Assembly: GCA_964471235.1 (NCBI GenBank)
Contig: CAYYGL010000140.1
Coordinates: 1 to 12,853, forward strand
Direction of reading: 5' to 3'
Source of the DNA: CAYYGL01 sp964471235
GTDB taxonomy: Bacteria; Calditrichota; Calditrichia; RBG-13-44-9; J075
DNA: 12,853 nt
Shown: piece after piece, positions 7,236-12,853 of the stretch
Layout: each line of letters opens with the position of its first letter
Numbering within the stretch: position 1 is the first letter of the stretch
Notes under the pieces: generated by a model
Database searches by the model: none
Told to the model about the DNA's origin: nothing
The model's input: only the letters and a program-made list of their open reading frames with translations
Translations under genes and position numbers: made by a program

Positions 7236-8672
7236 TTAATCCTCCACCACATGGGTTTGGAACACCGCCCGGTATGCTTCCCATTTCGCAATATCAAAAG
7301 TGCCATCCGGTTTAAGGCAATCTGCTGCGGCATACGCCATATAAAGGGCATGGTGGGTGTTGTCGTGTACGAACAAGCCCTGTCTGCCGAAGGTTAGCAG
7401 GTTGGTGAATTGGGCTGCAAAATCATCCAGTACCGAAAAGTGTTTTTCATAGCCCTTTTCAAAAATCGGATATGCGAAGCGCAGGCGTTTTACAAACACC
7501 TGGCGAACCGGCGCCGTGACCGGGATGCCGGCAGTTGACAGGGCGTTCAGAACCAATTGACCCAGTTCGTCATCATCCATTTGCCAGACGGAATCGGTGG
7601 CGTTGCAGGGAAGTTCGGCGCACAAGGCTGTTAGTCCGCGTGGTTCCCGGGAGTTGCTGTAATTTTTGGGTTCGGACAGTCGGGTAATTGGAATATCCGC
7701 CCCGGGAAAATAATGGGCGTCATACTCGGTGAACTGGTCCTGCTCTATGATCAAGTAAATTAACAACATGGAGCGGTATTCGATTCCCCGGCTGGCGGTA
7801 ACAACCTCTTGCGGGGGAGATGGTTGCAGCGCCCGGATCAGAATAGTCAATGGGAGAGTGGACCAGACATAATCACCGGAGATAGTGTGCCGACTGCCGT
7901 CTTTTTCATAAATGATATTGGTAAGTCGGGAATTTTGGTACTCAATCCCGGTAACCGTTGCCTGAAGTTTAAAATCCGCTCCCTGGCGAACTGCCGCCTG
8001 GTAAAATGCTGTTGAGATTTGACCGAATCCCTGTCGGGGATAGTAAAAAATTGGTTTCCCGTTCCCCTGTTCATGGGAGGGCTTGCTGAATACTTTTTTG
8101 ATGATTTTCCCGATGGAATTGGCGGAAACCCGTTTTTGGGCTTGAATTTCGGAAATCTCCTCCGGTTCCAGCCCCCAGATTTTCCGGGCGTAGGGGAAAT
8201 AGAATTCCCGGCAGATGGTATTGCCAAGTTGTTGTGTTAACACGGAAGCAAAGGTGGGCTGACCGTTCGGTGCTCTCCCGCCGGGGAATATTTTTCTTAA
8301 CGTATCGCCGGCAACGCCCAATCCGAAGTTAATCGGCAGCCGGGTGATCAAATCCACCGGATTCAGTGGGAAGTGAATCCAGCGGTTTTTGAGCAAAATC
8401 CGCCCGTGCCGGGGACGCACCAGCAAATCGTCTCCCAGCAATTCCTTGATATCCGCCAGCAGTGCCGGATCACATGCCGGGTGCAGGCGATGGCTGCCGA
8501 AATCCAGGTATAAGCCGTCGTGTTCAAAGCTGCCGGAATTGCCGCCCACGGTATTGCGGAGCTCCAGAACCGTTACCCGGGCTTTCTTTTTCCGGGTAAG
8601 TTGAAACGCAGCGCCCAAACCAGCCGGTCCCGCACCCAGAATGACAATGTGTGGTTGTTCGGTTGTGCCCAT
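7236..8672 (-). CDS. FAD-dependent oxidoreductase (UGM/protoporphyrinogen oxidase-like), soluble paralogue
   Basis: A 478-residue flavoprotein. It has GAGPAG at 13-18, E37 at the end of the second strand, GGNSG (43-47) and 'DFGSHR' (57-62), then 'YARKIWG' (161-167), 'YPRQGFG' (211-217), 'FAYPIFEKGY' (399-408) and 'FTNLLTFGRQGL' (422-433). Each block has a counterpart in the same order in the 610-residue paralogue, but this protein ends shortly after the FAD segment and lacks the membrane extension. Substrate-facing parts differ: the paralogue's N-Q-D-H-S-M is N-T-H-H-A-L here, so the two probably act on different substrates or in sequence. UDP-galactopyranose mutase activity is possible but not shown. 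The ATG comes only seven bases after the stop of the preceding gene, arguing for translational coupling. Confidence 0.9.
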   Translation of the reverse strand: MGTTEQPHIVILGAGPAGLGAAFQLTRKKKARVTVLELRNTVGGNSGSFEHDGLYLDFGSHRLHPACDPALLADIKELLGDDLLVRPRHGRILLKNRWIHFPLNPVDLITRLPINFGLGVAGDTLRKIFPGGRAPNGQPTFASVLTQQLGNTICREFYFPYARKIWGLEPEEISEIQAQKRVSANSIGKIIKKVFSKPSHEQGNGKPIFYYPRQGFGQISTAFYQAAVRQGADFKLQATVTGIEYQNSRLTNIIYEKDGSRHTISGDYVWSTLPLTILIRALQPSPPQEVVTASRGIEYRSMLLIYLIIEQDQFTEYDAHYFPGADIPITRLSEPKNYSNSREPRGLTALCAELPCNATDSVWQMDDDELGQLVLNALSTAGIPVTAPVRQVFVKRLRFAYPIFEKGYEKHFSVLDDFAAQFTNLLTFGRQGLFVHDNTHHALYMAYAAADCLKPDGTFDIAKWEAYRAVFQTHVVED

Positions 8673-8679
8673 GAATTCT

Positions 8680-9696
8680 TCATTTGGTTTCGTTCATTTG
8701 TTCTTCGCTCACGGTAGATGCCGCTGATATAATGGGTTGAAGGGGCAGGGAAGTTTTATTCATGATCAGGTAAAAAGCGCCTCCGCTTAGCCCCCCGGTT
8801 ACCAATACCGTTTCCCAGAGCAGCCCCACTCCCACTGCCATTTCCAGGGGAATGTTCAGCCGTGCCAGCAGAGCGGCTAATGCCGCCTCCCGTACCCCAA
8901 GCCCGCCCATACTGATGGGCAGCAATGCCGACAACTTTGCCAGCGGCCAGACCAGCAGCCAGGCGGAAAAGGGAATGTGAATGCCGCAGAGCGAACCCAA
9001 AAAGGCATTTATGCCCACAAAAGAGACCTGCATAATTAAGCCCAACCCCAGGGCAAGAGCAGCCCTCCAGGGCGTGCGCAGCAACTGACCAATAATTTCC
9101 CGGGTTTGCTGAATCGGGTGATGGAGTTGCTTCGGCAGCCAGTTGGAAATTGGCAAAATCAGGATGAGCAAGCCGAGAACCATAATGCTGCTTAGCAAAA
9201 CAAAGACGAAAGAGAGAACATGTTGGTCAGCCTTTGAAAAAGTGGCGGGCGCCAGGTAAGCTCCTCCCAGGATGATCAACGCCAGCGAAGCGGTGTCCAG
9301 AAACCTGTCCAGTATACCGCCCAGGATAACCGCTGTTTTTGCTTTGAGAGGGCGAATTGCCAGCCCGGCGCGAACGACATCGCCACCGGCTAAAGAAGGT
9401 AAAAACAGGTTGGCAAACAACCCGGCAAAATGGCAGCGCAATGCAACTACAAAGGGCAGTTTTTGCTGTCCGGCATTGACGAGTACTCGCCACTTAATTG
9501 CCCCTGCCACATGCCCGGTAATAAAGATCAGCACGGTGAGTAGCCAGACCGGCAGGGAAACGTTGCGGATGGTCTCCCACAGCTTCTCCAGCGGCAGGTG
9601 ATATAACAAAGCCCCCAGGATTAACAAACTTAGCATTAATCGGGCAAGGGGATTGCCCAAAACAGTACGAATGGGCTTTAAAAAGGAGGCCGTCAT
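8680..9696 (-). CDS. Lysylphosphatidylglycerol synthase TM-region family membrane protein (YbhN/AglD-like)
   Basis: A 338-residue multi-spanning protein with about seven or eight hydrophobic segments, the first near 18-34. It carries the family signatures 'NLFLPSLAGGDVVRA' (96-110), 'LDR' (129-131) and 'SMGGLGVREAA' (262-272), matching the LPG_synthase_TM/UPF0104 family (PF03706). Related proteins in glycan clusters are thought to move polyprenyl-linked sugars across the membrane or to help their transfer; no catalytic aminoacyl-transfer domain is attached here. It sits five bases after the DPM1-like glycosyltransferase gene, a pairing common in bacteria and archaea and fitting a flippase or co-factor role for the sugar lipid made by that enzyme (inference). 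The start is the ATG at 9694-9696 with GGAGG about 12 bases upstream, inside the preceding gene's end. Confidence 0.9.
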   Translation of the reverse strand: MTASFLKPIRTVLGNPLARLMLSLLILGALLYHLPLEKLWETIRNVSLPVWLLTVLIFITGHVAGAIKWRVLVNAGQQKLPFVVALRCHFAGLFANLFLPSLAGGDVVRAGLAIRPLKAKTAVILGGILDRFLDTASLALIILGGAYLAPATFSKADQHVLSFVFVLLSSIMVLGLLILILPISNWLPKQLHHPIQQTREIIGQLLRTPWRAALALGLGLIMQVSFVGINAFLGSLCGIHIPFSAWLLVWPLAKLSALLPISMGGLGVREAALAALLARLNIPLEMAVGVGLLWETVLVTGGLSGGAFYLIMNKTSLPLQPIISAASTVSEEQMNETK

Positions 9697-9701
9697 AAAA
9701 T

Positions 9702-10640
9702 TTATTTCCCTCCCAATCCCACCCGGGAAATTTGATCGGAGAGCAGCCCGATTGCCCAGATGATGAACGCCCCCAGGAATCCCATAATAGCGGTTTCGGA
9801 AAGATTGCCGATGAACAGGTCATAAATAAATTTCCCCAGCCCCACTATAAAGAGGGCTCCACCCAGCGGTAAAAATACCCGCAGTGGATTGAAAAAGACA
9901 ATGGTGCGCAGGATGAGCAGGGTGAAATGGTAGGCGTCAATAGGACGGATTTTGGATTTCCCGATGCGTTTTGCATAAGCAATGGGATGATATTCAACCA
10001 ATAAGTCATTGCTAAAAAACGCCAGGGTGATGGTGGTGGTAAAGGAGAATCCGGAAGGAAGCAGGTGGTAGAATCGCTCCACGGCAGATTTCCGCATTAC
10101 CCGCAAACCGGAGTTGAGGTCGGGGATGGGGTATTCTGCCAGGTAACTGGCTAATTTTCGTAAGAACCATTTTGCCGGTCGCCTTGCCCAGGGAATTTCG
10201 ACGTTTTCACCGATTCGGGCGCCCACTATCATATCATAGTCGTGAGCTTTGGCTAACATTTCCGGGAGCGCCTCTGCCGGGTAGGTGCCGTCGGCATCGA
10301 TAATACTGACGTAATCGGAATTGGCGGCGGAGATACCGGTTTTCAGGGCTGCCCCATACCCCCGGTTTCTCGGCTGGCGGATTACCTTTACATTCGCTTT
10401 TTCCGCTTCGGCTGCGGTGTTATCGGTGGACCCATCATCCACCACAATAATTTCATACTGCCACCCGGCGTCCTTCATCACACTGTGGATTTTCTCAATT
10501 TGGGTACGAATGGCATTCTCTTCGTTATATGCCGGAATGATGATGCTCACTCGTTTCAATTCTTTGGGAAGAGTGTCCGACAGAAACACCTCTTCCCCGG
10601 GAATATCTTTTAATGACTGAATTTTGGGGGATTGTGCCAT
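9702..10640 (-). CDS. Polyprenyl-phosphate glycosyltransferase, GT2 DPM1-like, with two C-terminal membrane helices
   Basis: A 312-residue protein. After about 29 polar residues, the GT-A domain starts with VSIIIPAYNEE (31-41). It continues with VVDDGSTD (66-73), 'RNRGYGAALKTG' (91-102) and the DAD metal site (115-117, in IIDADGTYP). 'DLNSGLRVMRK' (174-184) and 'GFSFTTTITLAFF' (197-209) are characteristic of dolichyl- or undecaprenyl-phosphate sugar synthases. Two helices at about 255-277 and 284-302 anchor it. It should transfer a hexose from a nucleotide sugar to a polyprenyl phosphate on the cytoplasmic side, giving the donor for a GT-C enzyme such as the GT39 protein encoded 30 bases upstream. 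Which sugar is moved is not evident. The gene is directly followed (5 bases) by the LPG_synthase_TM gene. Confidence 0.94.
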   Translation of the reverse strand: MAQSPKIQSLKDIPGEEVFLSDTLPKELKRVSIIIPAYNEENAIRTQIEKIHSVMKDAGWQYEIIVVDDGSTDNTAAEAEKANVKVIRQPRNRGYGAALKTGISAANSDYVSIIDADGTYPAEALPEMLAKAHDYDMIVGARIGENVEIPWARRPAKWFLRKLASYLAEYPIPDLNSGLRVMRKSAVERFYHLLPSGFSFTTTITLAFFSNDLLVEYHPIAYAKRIGKSKIRPIDAYHFTLLILRTIVFFNPLRVFLPLGGALFIVGLGKFIYDLFIGNLSETAIMGFLGAFIIWAIGLLSDQISRVGLGGK

Positions 10641-10670
10641 GGAATTCTCTTACAAATGTTTAAGATTGAA

Positions 10671-12176
10671 TTAGTTGGATGTCCCCCGGGAAGACATATC
10701 GGCTCCCTCCCCGGAGCGGATCAATTTGCACACGTAGATATCGCCATCGCCAACCGTTCCCGGAAACACCTTTAGCACTTCAAAGCGATGGCGAATTGCA
10801 TCCCATAGATCCGGATAACGGGATTGAATAAAGACCGGAAAAGTATAGAGCAGCCAGGTCTCTTTTTTTTCTCTAACCAGAGAATCCAACTGGGCTTCCG
10901 ATTCAACTGCTTCCCACGGTTTCTGAAAGTAATGTTTAAAGGGATAAACGGTTAAACCGGCTAACAGCACCTGCTGATAATGCGCTTGGTTGGCTTCCAC
11001 ATATCGCAGGGCGCCCCAAAAGTCCTGTTTGGGTTGATAGCCCCTTGGCAGAGAAAGAATGAACAAAGGGATAAACAGCAAAATCATAATGGTACCGAAA
11101 AGAACCCCCTGCTGTTTGTTCTCTGTTTTGGCAAAGGCAAGGCGGGCGAATAGATTCCCCAATACCATTGCGCCCCGAACAACAATGAGCAATACAAAAC
11201 CGAACATGAAGAAGAAAAACCGGGGCCAGATGTTGTGGCTCGTGAGGAGCACCGCTGCAAGCGCTATCATTCCCGGGAGAAGCAGCAGTGCCAGAATCTT
11301 TCGATGTTCTTTGAAATAACTGATGATACCCAGGGCAAAGATTCCGCCGCCGGCAAACAAGCCCATCACCATTTTACCCATGCCCATTTTCAATCCCCGG
11401 ATTGTTTCGGCAATGGTCCAGAGGGGATTGGTCCAGGCAGAATGAATTCTACCTTTTTGTGTTAAATAATGGGAAATCATTTCCAGAAGTGCCGGGGCAT
11501 ACAGCAGGAGGGAAAAGATACCAAGAGAAACAAATCCCCATAGCAGAGGTTTTGTGAAATTAGCAAATGGAACCTGGTTTTGGCGATACCGACAGACAAA
11601 CTCCCAGCAGAAAATGGCAAAATGGCTCATCAGAACAAACACCATGGTCAGGTGGGTATATACTCCCAGGGCACCGGTGATGGCATATTTTATCCATAAT
11701 TGCGTGTCGCCCTTCTCCTGCGCTTGTAAAAAAAAGTAGGTGCCCAACAGGGTAAAAAACAACAAACCGGAGTACCCCCGGGCATTCTGGGAAAACCAGA
11801 TATGATGATAAGAAAAAGTTAATAAAGCAGCGGCTAATAAGCCTTCCCTTTTGCTGGCAACCACAGATCCGAGAAGATATAAAGCCGGAATGGACAAGGT
11901 GCCAAAGAGAACGGAAGGAATGCGCAGAGACCAGACATGCTCTCCGAATAACGAGACGGAAAGATGAGCCAGAATCGAATAGAACATGTGTTGGTTTTCC
12001 GAGGGATAGGATGAAATAATGTCGAGAAGTTGTGGACGGACAAAACGAACCAGTGTGATGATTTCGTCATACCAGATTCCGGTATTCAGGTGGATGATCC
12101 GGAGAATAAATCCAATAATTGTCAGAAAGATAACCCAGTTTTTATATGTGGAAGATTCTGTCATAGAGGAATGCAT
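10671..12176 (-). CDS. GT39/ArnT-like membrane glycosyltransferase (GT-C fold)
   Basis: A 501-residue protein with many hydrophobic helices. The first membrane segment (about 13-30) is followed by the external-loop motif W-Y-D-E (35-38); the acidic D37/E38 pair is the catalytic-site signature of protein mannosyltransferase/ArnT-type GT-C enzymes. 'SENQHMFY' (59-66), 'RIPSVLFGTLSIPALY' (85-100) and 'QNARGYS' (130-136) are further conserved family features. A soluble C-terminal part (about 385-490) probably lies outside the cytoplasm. It should take a sugar from a polyprenyl-phosphate carrier, likely the product of the next gene, and add it to a lipid, glycan or protein. ATG at 12174-12176 is used; a second ATG four codons later is equally possible, and neither has a clear ribosome-binding site. 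It is the first gene of the leftward run. Confidence 0.9.
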   Translation of the reverse strand: MHSSMTESSTYKNWVIFLTIIGFILRIIHLNTGIWYDEIITLVRFVRPQLLDIISSYPSENQHMFYSILAHLSVSLFGEHVWSLRIPSVLFGTLSIPALYLLGSVVASKREGLLAAALLTFSYHHIWFSQNARGYSGLLFFTLLGTYFFLQAQEKGDTQLWIKYAITGALGVYTHLTMVFVLMSHFAIFCWEFVCRYRQNQVPFANFTKPLLWGFVSLGIFSLLLYAPALLEMISHYLTQKGRIHSAWTNPLWTIAETIRGLKMGMGKMVMGLFAGGGIFALGIISYFKEHRKILALLLLPGMIALAAVLLTSHNIWPRFFFFMFGFVLLIVVRGAMVLGNLFARLAFAKTENKQQGVLFGTIMILLFIPLFILSLPRGYQPKQDFWGALRYVEANQAHYQQVLLAGLTVYPFKHYFQKPWEAVESEAQLDSLVREKKETWLLYTFPVFIQSRYPDLWDAIRHRFEVLKVFPGTVGDGDIYVCKLIRSGEGADMSSRGTSN

Positions 12177-12380
12177 ACCGGGATATTTCAGGAAGTGATA
12201 TGAATCGTTCTGAGAGGAAAGAATGGATTAGCTATAGCTCCGCCAACTAAGTTACAGATTCGTAACCGACACCTCCGAGGAAGATTGGAATTGATGTCTG
12301 AAACAAAGTGCGTATAAGTATCAATCGGATAAAGTTTCTATAGAATAAAGAAAAAGTAGCTTCCGCTCGATTTCAGTTTA

Positions 12381-12423
12381 AATCCGAATTAGTGCTCGGA
12401 TTGAGGAAATTGCTTCGAGCAAT
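12381..12423. repeat. Two adjacent short hairpins
   Basis: AATCCGA (12381-12387) pairs with TCGGATT (12396-12402) across an eight-base loop. Six bases later ATTGCT (12409-12414) pairs with AGCAAT (12418-12423) across a TCG loop. No run of T follows on either strand, so an intrinsic terminator is not supported. They could be structured leader RNA or a protein-binding site. Confidence 0.4.
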
Positions 12424-12451
12424 GGGATAGATTGAAATATATTGGAATCGC

Positions 12452-12464
12452 TTTTTTGTGAGTC
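12452..12464 (+). repeat. 13-base direct repeat, copy 1
   Basis: The sequence ttttttgtgagtc occurs exactly here and again at 12739-12751, 287 bases away. The flanks do not match beyond the core. It could be a regulator site or leftover of a duplicated segment. Confidence 0.4.
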
Positions 12465-12585
12465 AGAATTTCGTTGATGATGTACTTCAATAAGTTCTTC
12501 CTGTTATCTTTCTCCGTTGAAAAATCATGGCTTTATTGTAAACAGATAGCGTTTGATTCTGTGCCCTTCGGGTATGATATAAATC

Positions 12586-12600
12586 CCTTTCAGAGAAAGG
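12586..12600. repeat. Short hairpin CCTTTC/GAAAGG
   Basis: CCTTTC (12586-12591) pairs with GAAAGG (12595-12600) around a three-base loop. A smaller CCC-TTC-GGG stem lies just before it at 12564-12572. Neither is followed by a T run, so a terminator role is unproven. Confidence 0.3.
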
Positions 12601-12738
12601 CTATCCCTTCCCTGTGGTTTCTGTGTTTAAATCTTGTTACATAAATTTTGTGGCGAATTCGGTAGAGTGTATAGTAATGTTGGTGTGTTTTCCGCCCCTG
12701 GAATTTAAATACTGCTTAAAATATATGTTTTGAGAATG

Positions 12739-12751
12739 TTTTTTGTGAGTC
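12739..12751 (+). repeat. 13-base direct repeat, copy 2
   Basis: Exact second copy of ttttttgtgagtc (first at 12452-12464). Its TGTGA (12744-12748) also forms an inverted repeat with TCACA at 12758-12762, nine bases apart. A further hairpin, AAGATA-TCG-TATCTT, follows at 12772-12786. Confidence 0.4.
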
Positions 12752-12853
12752 TACAGTTCACACAACATTTTAAGATATCGTATCTTGCCTCCGTAATTTT
12801 ATCAATGTTCATTTTAAGGGGATTTGGAAGAATCCCTATGATTAGAATCACAT

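Larger units (their letters stand above)
12177..12853. other. AT-rich intergenic region upstream of the leftward operon, no gene seen
   Basis: No convincing coding sequence or RNA gene is visible in these 677 bases. The composition is clearly more AT-rich than the genes. It should contain the promoter of the leftward run, but I could not find a convincing -35/-10 pair on the minus strand. On the plus strand TTGTGG (12648-12653) and TATAGT (12670-12675) are 16 bases apart, a weak promoter-like pair pointing out of the window. Short inverted and direct repeats are listed separately. A perfect ten-base palindrome, AGCTATAGCT, lies at 12230-12239. Confidence 0.6.

Noticed and set aside
5242..8672. 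Naming either FAD enzyme glf (UDP-galactopyranose mutase)
   Set aside because: The fold family fits, but both are divergent and one has a long membrane extension; the mutase-specific residues could not be confirmed by eye.
12389..12490. A 33-codon minus-strand frame starting with TTG behind AGGAAG
   Set aside because: It is very short, has a non-ATG start, lies in AT-rich DNA and has no recognisable similarity.
12744..12762. TGTGA...TCACA inverted repeat resembling a CRP site
   Set aside because: The spacer is nine bases where CRP sites have six, so it does not fit the consensus.
1..12853. tRNA, rRNA, CRISPR arrays, insertion sequences or transposase genes
   Set aside because: No clover-leaf-like sequence, regularly spaced repeat array, transposase frame or terminal inverted repeats were seen.

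Overview
This is a bacterial window of roughly 48% GC. Every supported gene lies on the minus strand, in one tightly packed leftward run of nine complete genes plus one gene cut by the left edge. Purine-rich ribosome-binding sites (AAGGAG type), very short gaps between some genes (5, 7 and 30 bases) and the absence of plus-strand genes point to an operon-like surface-glycan or glycolipid biosynthesis locus. No marker gene fixes the taxonomy. The many membrane glycosyltransferases suit a free-living bacterium, but I cannot name the phylum.

In transcription order (right to left), an AT-rich stretch of about 680 bases without a recognisable gene (12177-12853) lies upstream. It is followed by a GT-C type membrane glycosyltransferase (GT39/ArnT-like), a polyprenyl-phosphate glycosyltransferase of the DPM1 type with two C-terminal membrane helices, and a YbhN/AglD-like multi-spanning protein (LPG_synthase_TM). 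Two paralogous FAD-dependent oxidoreductases of the UDP-galactopyranose mutase/protoporphyrinogen-oxidase-like fold come next; the second carries a C-terminal two-helix membrane domain. A 101-residue membrane protein, which is essentially a free-standing copy of that membrane domain, follows. Then come a sugar-nucleotide epimerase/dehydratase of the extended SDR type, two tandem paralogous family-2 glycosyltransferases with C-terminal membrane helices, a radical SAM/SPASM enzyme, and finally a class I methyltransferase with an N-terminal zinc ribbon that runs off the left edge.

A plausible reading is that the DPM1-like enzyme loads a sugar onto a polyprenyl phosphate, the LPG_synthase_TM protein assists membrane transfer or flipping, and the GT39 enzyme uses the lipid-linked sugar on the outer face. 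Meanwhile the epimerase and the two tandem GT2 enzymes build the cytoplasmic part, and the FAD, radical SAM and methyltransferase enzymes modify sugar or lipid. This is inference; no gene here reveals the product, and no Wzx/Wzy, ABC exporter or initiating phosphoglycosyltransferase is seen. The most unusual points are the shared 'IKGGP' membrane module in two neighbouring proteins, the duplicated FAD enzymes, the tandem GT2 pair with an E-E/D-H motif where a DxD would be expected, and a gene whose best ribosome-binding site points at an ATC codon.
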